A stretch of DNA of 64,000 bases from Chryseobacterium geocarposphaerae (GTDB lineage: Bacteria; Bacteroidota; Bacteroidia; Flavobacteriales; Weeksellaceae). Positions 1 through 8,917 of the stretch are shown one piece after another. A program made the position numbers and the translations under genes. The stretch covers positions 338,000 through 401,999 of the forward strand of contig NZ_PGFD01000003.1 in NCBI RefSeq assembly GCF_002797535.1. Reading direction: 5' to 3'. The number at the start of each line of letters is the position of its first letter. Position 1 is the first letter of the stretch. Below the pieces are notes generated by a model. It was not told the origin of the DNA. It was given only the letters and a program-made list of their open reading frames with translations, and made no database searches.

Positions 1-2
1 GA

Positions 3-899
3 ATAAAATGGGTCGCAATTCCCTGGTCCGTCATTGCAATGTTGGGAACTGCTACTGCATTTATATTAGCCTTCAAAAATAATCTAAGTTATAACCGGTC
101 TCTAGAAGCACAGGAGGTTTGGACCACTATTTTATCAAATAGCCGTTCCTGGGGTTTGGTAAGCCAAGATTATGTAGAGAATAATAATGAAGCCTCAAAA
201 ACTCTTATTCATAACCATTTGGCTTGGATTACTGCATTGCGCTATAGTATGAGAGAATACCAAAGCTGGGAAACAACAGATAAAAAACATAACGTACATT
301 ATCGTAAACACTTTAAAATTCCTGAACAGCAAACAAACCTTGAAGAGGAGTTGGCTGAATATGTAACACCTGAAGTGCTTGAGAATATTCTTAAGGCCAG
401 AAATATTGCAACCTACATTATGAGTCTGCAAAGTAGAACCCTGAAATCTCTTTATGAAAAACAGGAAATCACAGTGGCACAATTTATTGATATGGAAAAA
501 TCAATTAAAGAATTTTACAATCTGCAAGGAAAAAGTGAACATATCAAACATTCACCGTTTCCACGACAGTATAATATTATTAATAATCTTCTGATACAAT
601 CATTTTCATTTTTATTGCCATATGGGTTGCTCGCAGATTTTAATAAGCTCAATGATAGTGTTGACGGATTTATGAAAGGAAATATGATCTGGTTAATCAT
701 TCCTTTCAGCTGTTTGATTTCCTGGCTATATGCTTCTATAGCGCAAGTAGGTGAAAATACCGAAAATCCATTTGAGGGAGGTGCCAATGATGTTCCAATA
801 TCTCAAATTAGTTTTCAAGTGGAAGTTGAATTGAGGGAAATGCTGGGCGAAGCGAGTATGAGAGACCCGAGCATACACGAAAATAATATCATTTTATAA
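3..899 (+). CDS. Bestrophin-family (RFP-TM) chloride channel protein, 5' partial
   Basis: The frame is open from base 3, so the true start lies upstream of the window. The first in-frame ATG (base 39) is internal, because the preceding codons read IKWVAIPWSVIAM, a conserved membrane stretch of bacterial bestrophin (UPF0187) proteins. Another family hallmark is the GKSEHIKHSPFPRQY segment, which matches the conserved G-x-x-E-x-I-x-x-(T/S)-P-x-P region before the next membrane helix. Two hydrophobic segments follow near the C terminus. Family members form inner-membrane pentameric anion channels; substrate and direction are not visible here. The stop lies 5 bases before the next gene, a cytochrome b558 subunit, so the two are probably co-transcribed, which is an unusual pairing. 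Confidence 0.85.
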   Translation: MKWVAIPWSVIAMLGTATAFILAFKNNLSYNRSLEAQEVWTTILSNSRSWGLVSQDYVENNNEASKTLIHNHLAWITALRYSMREYQSWETTDKKHNVHYRKHFKIPEQQTNLEEELAEYVTPEVLENILKARNIATYIMSLQSRTLKSLYEKQEITVAQFIDMEKSIKEFYNLQGKSEHIKHSPFPRQYNIINNLLIQSFSFLLPYGLLADFNKLNDSVDGFMKGNMIWLIIPFSCLISWLYASIAQVGENTENPFEGGANDVPISQISFQVEVELREMLGEASMRDPSIHENNIIL

Positions 900-904
900 A
901 ATTT

Positions 905-1576
905 ATGTCAATGTCAAAAAGTATATTAAAAAGTTCCATAGGCAGGAAAATAATAATGGCATTAAGCGGCTTATTCTTGATAAGTTTTCTGATTGTACAC
1001 GCCTCGGTAAATGCGCTGATTTTCTTTAACGATAAAGGCAAGATATTCACTATTGGAGCACATTTTATGGCTACAAATCCTATAATCCGAACTATTGAAG
1101 TTGTTCTGGTTGTCGGCTTTATCATTCATATCGTTCAAGGGTTTACTCTTTGGAAGAAGAACAGAAAAGCCCGGTCGATTCAATATTTTTATAAAGATAA
1201 CACACCCCGTGTTACATGGTATAGCAAAAGCATGACTCTACTTGGTACTTTGATCTTACTTTTCCTAATTATTCATACACAAAATTTTTGGATTCCTAAT
1301 CGGATTCATCAGTTTCAATATGATGAAGAGCTTCCCCTATATAAAATGATTATTGAAAAATTTCAAAGCCCTGTTGAGGTAGTAATTTATTTGACAGGAT
1401 GCTTTTCCCTTGCGTGGCATTTGCTGCACGGATTTCAAAGTGCCTTCCGTTCCATAGGGATTACTCATGAAAAATATACTCCTTTGATTCTTAAATTTTC
1501 ATATGGATTTGCAATTATAATTCCTTCAACCTTGGCAATAATGCCTGTTTCTATTTATTTTGGATGGATAAAATAG
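905..1576 (+). CDS. Succinate dehydrogenase/fumarate reductase cytochrome b558 subunit (SdhC-like), orphan
   Basis: This 223-aa protein has about five membrane segments and the His pattern of the di-haem b558 family: FLIVHAS near residue 32, FIIHIVQG near 75, FLIIHTQNFW near 124, and LAWHLLHGFQSAFRSIG near 165-180. In respiratory complex II this subunit anchors SdhA/SdhB and passes electrons to menaquinone. Here no sdhA or sdhB follows. A strong hairpin terminator comes 41 bases after the stop, and the next gene is on the other strand. It sits 5 bases after the bestrophin gene. A second in-frame ATG two codons downstream is an equally possible start. Family membership is clear; a role in complex II is doubtful without its partners nearby. 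Confidence 0.88.
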   Translation: MSMSKSILKSSIGRKIIMALSGLFLISFLIVHASVNALIFFNDKGKIFTIGAHFMATNPIIRTIEVVLVVGFIIHIVQGFTLWKKNRKARSIQYFYKDNTPRVTWYSKSMTLLGTLILLFLIIHTQNFWIPNRIHQFQYDEELPLYKMIIEKFQSPVEVVIYLTGCFSLAWHLLHGFQSAFRSIGITHEKYTPLILKFSYGFAIIIPSTLAIMPVSIYFGWIK

Positions 1577-1617
1577 GTAGATGAAAATGAAACAAAAACA
1601 GCAAGATCCCTTTTGCA

Positions 1618-1647
1618 AAAAATCCTGATCAGATGATCAGGATTTTT
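1618..1647 (+). terminator. Hairpin terminator after the b558 gene
   Basis: A perfect 13-bp stem (aaaaatcctgatc / gatcaggattttt) surrounds a 4-base loop. The 3' arm ends in five T's. It closes the bestrophin-cytochrome transcript and separates it from the minus-strand gene beyond. Confidence 0.85.
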
Positions 1648-1708
1648 CGTTTGAAAAATTTCAAACTACAATTTAGTTATTAGTTATATGAATGTTTGGG
1701 TTTAAAAA

Positions 1709-2401
1709 TTAATTACAGATTGTTAAGAACTGATCATTCATCTGTACTTTAAATTTGGCTTCAGATTTTAACTTTGAGTACATCATAAGCTCAAATGCCT
1801 GAACTTCCTTTAATTTTTGGTCTATAAATTCTGCAATCTGAACTACCGAAAAAATAAAGTCCCTGTATACTGCAATATCAACGGTTTTTCCAAAAACAGG
1901 AAGATAAGCTTTAAGAAAAGGAATAGTAGACTGATGCTGATTATAGTTCACACACAATCCGGCCCCATCTCTGAAAGTAATGACTTCTTTGTCATTTATA
2001 AAATCAAACACACTGCCAGTATTCTTGATATTCTTTTTGGTAATATGTTTGTTTATTTTATCTAAAATATGCTGTGCATATTCCATCATGGTTATGGTTT
2101 TCCATTCAAAAAGGTGATTCATTCCTTTTGAAATATGTTTGTTATTTTGATCGCAATTGGTACAAAATGAAATTCCTATTTTCTCATAATACGGAAAGAA
2201 ACAGTCTCTGATCTGAATAGATGCATCTGCCTGAAGTTTATCTTTAGCAAAATTGTAGTAAACATAAGGGCTGTACAAATTTACCAACTGCTTCAAATAA
2301 TCAACTTCAGAGGTGTTATGGTATTCTTCAAACCATTTTTCCAAATTGTTATAGTAATGAGCTTCAAATTCTTTATAGGTAAGATAAAACGGCAGTTCCA
2401 T
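1709..2401 (-). CDS. Uncharacterised 230-aa soluble protein
   Basis: I do not recognise this protein. It has no signal peptide or membrane segment and is rich in Tyr, Phe, Lys and Asn. It has an SFCTNCDQNN segment with a CxxC pair near residues 80-90, which might bind metal, but no further Cys ligands are obvious. The frame runs up to a TTG at 2425. I prefer the ATG at 2401 because a TAnnTTTG promoter box lies at 2423-2430 and would overlap an upstream start. The gene is monocistronic, with convergent transcription from the b558 gene and the M20 peptidase gene upstream on the same strand. Its promoter carries a dyad element that recurs near 63.65 kb, so regulation may be the most informative thing about it. 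Confidence 0.75.
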   Translation of the reverse strand: MELPFYLTYKEFEAHYYNNLEKWFEEYHNTSEVDYLKQLVNLYSPYVYYNFAKDKLQADASIQIRDCFFPYYEKIGISFCTNCDQNNKHISKGMNHLFEWKTITMMEYAQHILDKINKHITKKNIKNTGSVFDFINDKEVITFRDGAGLCVNYNQHQSTIPFLKAYLPVFGKTVDIAVYRDFIFSVVQIAEFIDQKLKEVQAFELMMYSKLKSEAKFKVQMNDQFLTICN

Positions 2402-2422
2402 AGCTTTGTAATTTTGATACCA

Positions 2423-2458
2423 CAAAACTATTCTGCTAATGCGACAAAACTTGACGTA
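2423..2458 (-). promoter_or_regulatory. Promoter with dyad element (copy A)
   Basis: On the minus strand an imperfect inverted repeat, TACGTCAA-gtt-TTGTCGCA (2440-2458), is followed after a short spacer by the -7 box TAGTTTTG (2423-2430). The predicted start codon follows about 20 bases downstream. The same dyad, with the same 14-base gap between its inner TTG and the -7 box, occurs at 63648-63683. This looks like an operator/activator site over the -33 region. Confidence 0.6.
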
Positions 2459-2488
2459 TTAAAATTAATCTAAAAAAATTTACAATTC

Positions 2489-4021
2489 TTATTTATCGTA
2501 GTTCTTCATAATGAATTCAAAGTAGTGAATCATTCTAAGATAGTTTTCAATACTGATATATTCATTGGTACTGTGAATACTTTGCTGTTCAAAACCATTA
2601 ATCTTAATGGGCATAAACCGATAAATATGGTCACTAACTCTCTGATATTTGTACGCATCTGTACCTCCTACTGTAAGGTAAGGAGTCACTACAGCCTCAG
2701 GATAAATTTGTTTCACACCCTCCTGAATCATTTTATAAGCCCGGGTATTTGTTGATGAAACTGCAGAAGCTTCACGGGTATTGTCAATTTCTTCCACTTC
2801 CACATCAAAACCATCAGTAGCTTTGGCAATATGCTGCTTAACATCTTTAACGGTATTTCCGGGAAGCAATCTAAAATTAACCACAAATTCCACTTCAGGA
2901 GAAAGAACATTCGTTCCGTCACTTCCCTTCATCATCGTAAGTGCTGTAGTCGTTCTTACCAAAGCATTTGTCGTGTTATTTTTTGTAAGCTGTGAGAGTA
3001 ATACCGGTTTCAGCAGCCATGTATTTGCAATAGCCATTCTGTTTACAAATGGCATTCCACCTCCTATATTATTAAAAAACTCCTGCATTGAAGGGGTAAT
3101 CATAGGCTTCATCTGATTTTTTTCAAGCCGCTGCATAATGATCGCAGCTTTACCAATTGCACTTTCTGTTGGTGGCATAGAAGAATGTCCCCCCAATCCC
3201 TTTACTTTTATTTTGGCTGAAAGAAATCCTTTTTCCGCACATCCCACAACGGCAACATCATTGTTGATTCCTGCGACATTTCCTTTTTCTAAAATGAGAC
3301 CTCCTTCATCATAAACGGCATCAAATTTTAAACCTAGCTTATTAAAGTGTGCGGCAATCTGCGTGGCTCCTTTTTTCCCTCCAACTTCTTCATCAAAGCC
3401 AAAAGCCAGATAAATATCCCTTTCAGGTATTATTTTATTTTCAATGATATTATTTGCAGATTCCATTAAAGAGAAAAGCATCCCTTTCATATCCAGAGTT
3501 CCCCTTCCATAAATTTTACCATTGGCGATTGCTCCTGAAAACGGGCCATATTCCCAATCTTTTGCCACTTTTGAAACACGTGGTGCAGGTTTATCATTAA
3601 GTTGACTGACATTTTCATTCTTATTGACCACATCCGCATCACCCGGAGGAACAACATCAATATGTGATAAAAATAATATCGGAGCCAAAGAACTATTTTT
3701 CCCTTTTATTTTAAATACCAATGCATATGTATTAATTTCATAGTTTTCAGTATTTTGATACACCAAAGGATAAGATTCTTTTAAGTAGTTCTTAAATTTT
3801 TCAAACGGGGCATAATCAAAATCACCTAATTCCCCTGTAGAAACTGTAGGTATTCGTATTCCTCCCGACAGATGCTGAACTGCAATATCATTACGTACAG
3901 GATTCCAGGCTTTTTCAACAGAAGCTTCATTTTTTTTAAATGGATAAGTGAGGGTTCTTATTATTAGGAAAATAACTAAGATTACAAGTACGGCTAAGAG
4001 AAGTAATAGTATTTTTTTCAT
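2489..4021 (-). CDS. M20 family metallopeptidase (carboxypeptidase S-like)
   Basis: The 510-aa product begins with an N-terminal hydrophobic anchor after MKKILLLLL, so it is probably membrane-tethered or periplasmic. Di-zinc M20 motifs are present: LSHIDVVPPGD (first metal His and Asp), GRGTLDMKG (bridging Asp region), FDEEVGGKKG (Glu catalytic base and metal ligand) and HSTNEY (C-terminal metal His). The length and the long linker match CPS1/Gly-X carboxypeptidase-type M20 enzymes rather than short aminoacylases. The expected activity is hydrolysis of N-acyl amino acids or small peptides. An in-frame ATG exists at 4069, but starting at 4021 gives a clean signal anchor. It stands alone. Confidence 0.85.
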   Translation of the reverse strand: MKKILLLLLAVLVILVIFLIIRTLTYPFKKNEASVEKAWNPVRNDIAVQHLSGGIRIPTVSTGELGDFDYAPFEKFKNYLKESYPLVYQNTENYEINTYALVFKIKGKNSSLAPILFLSHIDVVPPGDADVVNKNENVSQLNDKPAPRVSKVAKDWEYGPFSGAIANGKIYGRGTLDMKGMLFSLMESANNIIENKIIPERDIYLAFGFDEEVGGKKGATQIAAHFNKLGLKFDAVYDEGGLILEKGNVAGINNDVAVVGCAEKGFLSAKIKVKGLGGHSSMPPTESAIGKAAIIMQRLEKNQMKPMITPSMQEFFNNIGGGMPFVNRMAIANTWLLKPVLLSQLTKNNTTNALVRTTTALTMMKGSDGTNVLSPEVEFVVNFRLLPGNTVKDVKQHIAKATDGFDVEVEEIDNTREASAVSSTNTRAYKMIQEGVKQIYPEAVVTPYLTVGGTDAYKYQRVSDHIYRFMPIKINGFEQQSIHSTNEYISIENYLRMIHYFEFIMKNYDK

Positions 4022-4153
4022 GATAATCGGTTTGGTAAATAAATATACAAAACCCTTTTCATAATTCATCTATAGAGAAGTAAATTAATATTAATTATCA
4101 GCAACTTACACTGATCTTCAAATTATATCCTCATTTTCTTTAATACAACAAAA

Positions 4154-4177
4154 GAGACCGCCAAATATGACGGTCTC
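4154..4177 (-). terminator. Terminator of the efflux operon
   Basis: Inverted repeat gagaccg / cggtctc with a 10-base loop. Read on the minus strand it is followed by TTTTGTTGT. It lies 30 bases after the stop of the outer-membrane factor gene. Confidence 0.7.
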
Positions 4178-4205
4178 CAAAAATAAAACATTAAGGATTT
4201 ACAAA

Positions 4206-5657
4206 TCACTTCCAGCCTCCGCCTAAGCTTTTGTAAATATCTACAACTGTACTCAGCTGTTTCTGTTTTGCTTCAACCAGCTCCATTTTTGCATCCAATG
4301 CATCTCTCTGGTTCAGAAGAACTTCCAGATAATCCGCTCTTGAATTCCTAAATAACTGATTAGCAATATCTATTGATTTCTCCAAAGCCTGTGTTTCTTC
4401 AGACTTCAGTTTATAATACTGATCAATATTTTTCACTTTCGACATCAAATTAGCCACATCCAAATAAGCGTTCAGAATCGTTTTATCATATTCGTACAAA
4501 GCCTGAATCTGTTTAGCATCCGCAGTCTGAAAATTAGCTTTAATTGCACTTTTATTAATAAGTGGTCCGGCTAACTCACCTGCTAAATTGTAAGCAATTG
4601 ATTCCGGCATTTTCACCAGATAAGAAGGTTTAAATGCTTCTAAACCTAATGTTGCCGATATTTCCAATGAAGGATAGAACTCTTTTCTTGCTGCTTCCAC
4701 ATCTAATTTTGATGATTTCAATTCCAATTCTGCTTGTTTGATATCAGGACGGTTGGCCAATAACTGTGACGGAATTCCCGTATACACCGTTTGCGGAATC
4801 GTAGTCATAAAATCTTCCTTCGTTCTTACAATCGGTTGTGGAAAACGACCGCAAAGCGCATTGATTTCATTCTCTTTTTCCGTAATTTGCTGACGGATCG
4901 TATATTCTGTCGCTTTGGATTTTGCCAGTTCAGCTTCGAATTTTTTTACCGCTAATTCAGTTGCCGCCGCAGCTTCTTTCTGAATTTTTGAAATTTCCAG
5001 AGCTTTTTGCTGAAGCTTGATATATTGCTGAATAATATCCAGCTGATTATCCAAAGCAAGCAATTCATAATAATTATCAGCAACTTCTTCGATCAGGTTG
5101 GAAAGGACAAAATTCTTTCCTTCCACCGTCGAAAGATAATGTGCCACGGCAGACTCTTTTTCTGTTCTTAATTTTTTCCAGATATCAATTTCCCAGTTGG
5201 CCGTCAAACCGCCTTCAAAATTTCCAAGCGGATCCGGCATTTCTTTTCCTGGCTCGATTTCCGTAGTTGCGTCACCTGCTCCTTCACTTGTATAGCGTCC
5301 AGATTTTTTTAGTCCTGCCCCCACTCCGGCGGTTACAGTTGGCGTTAATCTTCCTTTTTTAGCTAAAACACCACTTTTTGCGATCTCAATTTCCTGCAAA
5401 GTGATCATCAGCTCCTGATTATTCTTTAGTGCAGTTTCTATTAAAGCAACTAAATTCGGATCAGTAAAAAATTGTCTCCAAGGTGTTGTTCCGCTATTAT
5501 TGTTCGCGTCACCCTGATCTTCCTGACTAAAGCTCTGAGGTACATTTTCCTTTACCTCGTCTTTTATCACGGTCGCCATTGGCGCCTTACAACTTGCTAA
5601 AACAAGTGATAAGGCGATGGCTGCTATATATTTATTATAAATCTTCATGTTTGTCAT
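4206..5657 (-). CDS. Efflux RND outer-membrane factor lipoprotein (NodT/OprM type)
   Basis: This TolC-family outer-membrane channel, about 483 aa, has a lipoprotein signal ending LVLASCKAP, so the mature protein is lipidated at the Cys. Two repeated coiled-coil OEP modules can be seen. The characteristic TGIPSQLLANRPDIKQAE segment lies mid-protein, and the C terminus carries NQRDALDAKMELVEAKQKQL-like helices. It forms the exit duct for the tripartite pump encoded just upstream. Its start overlaps the 3' end of the RND gene by 23 bases (or 14 if the ATG at 5648 is used), indicating translational coupling. The terminator downstream ends the operon. Confidence 0.93.
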   Translation of the reverse strand: MTNMKIYNKYIAAIALSLVLASCKAPMATVIKDEVKENVPQSFSQEDQGDANNNSGTTPWRQFFTDPNLVALIETALKNNQELMITLQEIEIAKSGVLAKKGRLTPTVTAGVGAGLKKSGRYTSEGAGDATTEIEPGKEMPDPLGNFEGGLTANWEIDIWKKLRTEKESAVAHYLSTVEGKNFVLSNLIEEVADNYYELLALDNQLDIIQQYIKLQQKALEISKIQKEAAAATELAVKKFEAELAKSKATEYTIRQQITEKENEINALCGRFPQPIVRTKEDFMTTIPQTVYTGIPSQLLANRPDIKQAELELKSSKLDVEAARKEFYPSLEISATLGLEAFKPSYLVKMPESIAYNLAGELAGPLINKSAIKANFQTADAKQIQALYEYDKTILNAYLDVANLMSKVKNIDQYYKLKSEETQALEKSIDIANQLFRNSRADYLEVLLNQRDALDAKMELVEAKQKQLSTVVDIYKSLGGGWK

Positions 5658-8600
5658 CGTGTTGGTACGGTTCTGTTTGTTCTGTTAAAGGATTTTCTTC
5701 TTCATATCTGGCCAATCTGGATTTCTCGGCGATCGTTCCGAAGATGTAATACAATCCAGGAATGATCATTAATCCGAAAATAGTTCCGATCAGCATCCCT
5801 CCTGCTGCGGCTGTACCGATGGTTCGGTTACCAATCGCACCCGGTCCGGTAGCCATTACCAAAGGAATCAAACCTGCAATGAACGCAAATGATGTCATCA
5901 AAATCGGACGGAAACGGATCGCTGCTCCTTCAATGGCAGCCTGCGCAACCGGAATTCCCTCTTCTGCCTTTTTCTGAACAGCAAATTCTACGATCAATAC
6001 GGCATTTTTACCCAAAAGACCAATCAACATGACCATGGCTACCTGAGCATAAATATTGTTTTCTAACCCTAATAATTTCAAACATAGGAAAGCTCCGAAA
6101 ATACCCGTCGGCAATGATAAAATTACCGGCAGCGGAAGAATGAAACTTTCATACTGTGCAGAAAGAATCAGATAAACGAATCCTAAACAGACTAAGAAAA
6201 TGAAAATCGCTTCGTTTCCACGGCTTACCTCATCCTTGGAAATCCCTGCCCAGTCGATCCCGAAACCTCTCGGAAGTGTTTTATCCGCCACTTCTTTGAT
6301 GGCTGCAATCGCCTGCCCGGAACTGTACCCCGGAGCAGGAGTTCCACTTACCTCGGAAGAGTTATACATATTATGTCTTGTGATCTCTGATAAACCATAC
6401 ACTTTTTCCAAATGCATGAAGTCCGAATACGGAACCATCTGATCTTTATCGTTTTTCACATACAATTTCAACAAATCCGTCGGTAATGCGCGATATTGAG
6501 GACCTGCCTGAACAATTACCTTATAGGGTCTGTCGAAACGGATGAAACTCGTCTCATAGTTGGAACCAATTAAAGTTGATAAATTGTCCATCGCATTTTC
6601 GATCGTTACTCCTTTTTGCTCGGCAAGATCGTTATCTACTCTCAGCATATACTGAGGGAAACTCGCAGAATAGAATGTAAATGCAGATCCCAATTCAGGA
6701 CGTTTTTTCAGTTCCTTTACAAAATCGTTACTTACCTGCTCCATTTTGTGATAATCTCCACTTCCCGCTTTATCCAAAAGACGAAGCTCGAAACCACCTG
6801 CAGCACCATAACCCGGAATTGATGGCGGCTGGAAGAATTCTATATTCGCACCGGGAATATTTTTAGCTTTTTCTTCAAGCTTTTCAATGATCTCTGCGGC
6901 AGATTCTTTACGATCTTCCCAGCTTTTTAAGTTAATCAGACAAGTACCGGAGTTGGAACCTGTACCTTCCGTCAGGATTTCATAACCTGCTAATGAAGAA
7001 ACGGACTGTACCCCATCAATATCTTCAGATTCTCTCAATAATTCCTTTGCAATCTGATTGGTTCTTTCTAATGTTGAACCCGGTGGCGTCTGGATAATCG
7101 CATAGATCATCCCCTGATCTTCCGCAGGAATAAACCCTGACGGCAATGAATTGCTCAGGAAGAATGTCGCAGCACAGAATGCCAATAATAATGGTAAAGT
7201 GATTGTTTTCTTCTTCACCGTTTTATTCAACATTCCTTCATATTTATTCGCACCTTTTGTAAATAGACCGTTGAACTTATCTAAGAAAATAGTAATTGGT
7301 GTTCTTTTCTTAGGTTTTCCGTGATTATTTTTCAGAATTAAAGCACATAAAGCCGGAGTCAGTGTCAAAGCTACAACCCCTGAAAGGATAATTGCTGAAG
7401 CCATTGTAATGGAGAACTGACGATAGAAAACCCCAACCGGACCGGACATAAATGCAATCGGAATAAATACGGATGCCATTACCAAAGTGATCGCGATAAT
7501 CGCCCCGCTGATTTCATGCATTGCTTCTTCCGTCGCCTTTAAAGGAGATAAATGTTTCTCTTCCATCTTGGCGTGAACGGCTTCAATGACCACAATCGCG
7601 TCATCCACCACAACCCCGATCGCCATTACAAGGGCAAAGAGCGAAATCATGTTTAATGTAATTCCGAAAGCGGACATTACAGCGAATGTTCCTACTAACG
7701 AAACCGGAACCGCTAAAGCCGGAATTAGTGTTGAACGCCAGTCTCCCAAGAATAAGAATACCACGATTGCCACCAAAACGAAGGCTTCAAATAACGTGTG
7801 AACGACCTTTTCAATCGATGCATCCAGGAATCTTGATACGTCATAACTGATGTCGTAATGCATTCCTTTCGGGAAGGTGGTTTTCTGCAATTCTGCCATC
7901 AAAGATTTTACGTTTTTGATAACGTCACTTGCGTTGGAACCGTACGATTGTTTTACCGTTATTGCCGCAGAAGGTTTCCCGTTCAACGTAGAATAAATAT
8001 CGTACATCGAGGAACCGAATTCGATATCCGCAACATCTTTTAATCTGATAAATTCTCCGTCAGGTTTCGCTTTAAGAATGATATTCCCGTAATCTTTTTC
8101 ATTATTGAAACGGCCCGGATATTTTAAAATATATTCAAATGACTGCGAACGCTTTCCGGAACTTTCCCCCGTCTTACCAGGAGATGCTTCCAAACTCTGC
8201 TGATTCAACGCTTCCATTACTTCGTCTGCCGAAATGCTGTAAGCTGTTAATCTGTCAGGCTTAAGCCAGATACGCATTGCATATTCTCTTGTTCCCAGGA
8301 TATCCGCAAAACCAACTCCGCTTACCCTTCTCAATTCGGACATCACGTTGATATCTGCATAGTTGAAAAGGAATTTCTGGTCAGCTTTAGGATCATCACT
8401 ATACAAGTTTATGTACATCAACATGTTAGGCTCTTCACGGGTAATTTTCACCCCTTCACGAACTACCAGTGGTGGCAATTTATTAACCACCGAAGATACA
8501 CGGTTTTGCACGTTTACGGCTGCCACGTTCGGGTCTGTTCCCAAGTCGAAAACCACCTGAATAGAAGCTTCCCCGTCATTTCCGGCATCGGAAGTCATAT

Positions 8601-8829
8601 ATTTCATTCCCGGCACCCCATTTAAACCTCTTTCCAACGGAATAACCACAGATTTGATCAACAATTCGTTGTTGGCTCCCGGATATTCTGCGGTGATGTT
8701 TACTTTTGGCGGTGAAATGGACGGAAACTGTGTCACTGGAAGTTTTACCAAAGACAAGACTCCCATAAATACGATAATCAAAGAGATTACGATAGACAGA
8801 ACAGGTCTGCGAATGAATTTCTTAAACAT
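5635..8829 (-). CDS. RND multidrug efflux pump, HAE1/AcrB family
   Basis: The 1064-aa length is typical of AcrB/MexB pumps. The N terminus FIRRPVLSIVISL is the classic first transmembrane segment. The proton-relay Asp pair (GVVVDDAIVV, residues 409-410) and the partner Lys (LLGKNAVLIVEF, K941) are intact, so the transporter looks active. Two large periplasmic porter loops lie between TM1-TM2 and TM7-TM8. It exports amphiphilic drugs, detergents or bile-type compounds using the proton gradient, working with the MFP and OMF products of the flanking genes. No TetR, MarR or two-component regulator is adjacent, so control must be distant or constitutive. Confidence 0.96.
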   Translation of the reverse strand: MFKKFIRRPVLSIVISLIIVFMGVLSLVKLPVTQFPSISPPKVNITAEYPGANNELLIKSVVIPLERGLNGVPGMKYMTSDAGNDGEASIQVVFDLGTDPNVAAVNVQNRVSSVVNKLPPLVVREGVKITREEPNMLMYINLYSDDPKADQKFLFNYADINVMSELRRVSGVGFADILGTREYAMRIWLKPDRLTAYSISADEVMEALNQQSLEASPGKTGESSGKRSQSFEYILKYPGRFNNEKDYGNIILKAKPDGEFIRLKDVADIEFGSSMYDIYSTLNGKPSAAITVKQSYGSNASDVIKNVKSLMAELQKTTFPKGMHYDISYDVSRFLDASIEKVVHTLFEAFVLVAIVVFLFLGDWRSTLIPALAVPVSLVGTFAVMSAFGITLNMISLFALVMAIGVVVDDAIVVIEAVHAKMEEKHLSPLKATEEAMHEISGAIIAITLVMASVFIPIAFMSGPVGVFYRQFSITMASAIILSGVVALTLTPALCALILKNNHGKPKKRTPITIFLDKFNGLFTKGANKYEGMLNKTVKKKTITLPLLLAFCAATFFLSNSLPSGFIPAEDQGMIYAIIQTPPGSTLERTNQIAKELLRESEDIDGVQSVSSLAGYEILTEGTGSNSGTCLINLKSWEDRKESAAEIIEKLEEKAKNIPGANIEFFQPPSIPGYGAAGGFELRLLDKAGSGDYHKMEQVSNDFVKELKKRPELGSAFTFYSASFPQYMLRVDNDLAEQKGVTIENAMDNLSTLIGSNYETSFIRFDRPYKVIVQAGPQYRALPTDLLKLYVKNDKDQMVPYSDFMHLEKVYGLSEITRHNMYNSSEVSGTPAPGYSSGQAIAAIKEVADKTLPRGFGIDWAGISKDEVSRGNEAIFIFLVCLGFVYLILSAQYESFILPLPVILSLPTGIFGAFLCLKLLGLENNIYAQVAMVMLIGLLGKNAVLIVEFAVQKKAEEGIPVAQAAIEGAAIRFRPILMTSFAFIAGLIPLVMATGPGAIGNRTIGTAAAGGMLIGTIFGLMIIPGLYYIFGTIAEKSRLARYEEENPLTEQTEPYQHDDKHEDL

Positions 8830-8917
8830 AAAAATAATATCAATTATTAATGATGAATGATAAATGATGAATTTGAACAGTTTTGATGATCAATGCTCAC
8901 TTACCAGTTATCGTATT

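Noticed and set aside
2781..3116. 111-aa plus-strand frame
   Set aside because: Antisense to the M20 peptidase gene with intact metal-ligand motifs. No family motif or promoter.
8830..8917. Efflux regulator binding site
   Set aside because: The gap between adaptor and pump genes has a tgatgaatga-type AT repeat but no dyad I can support as an operator.
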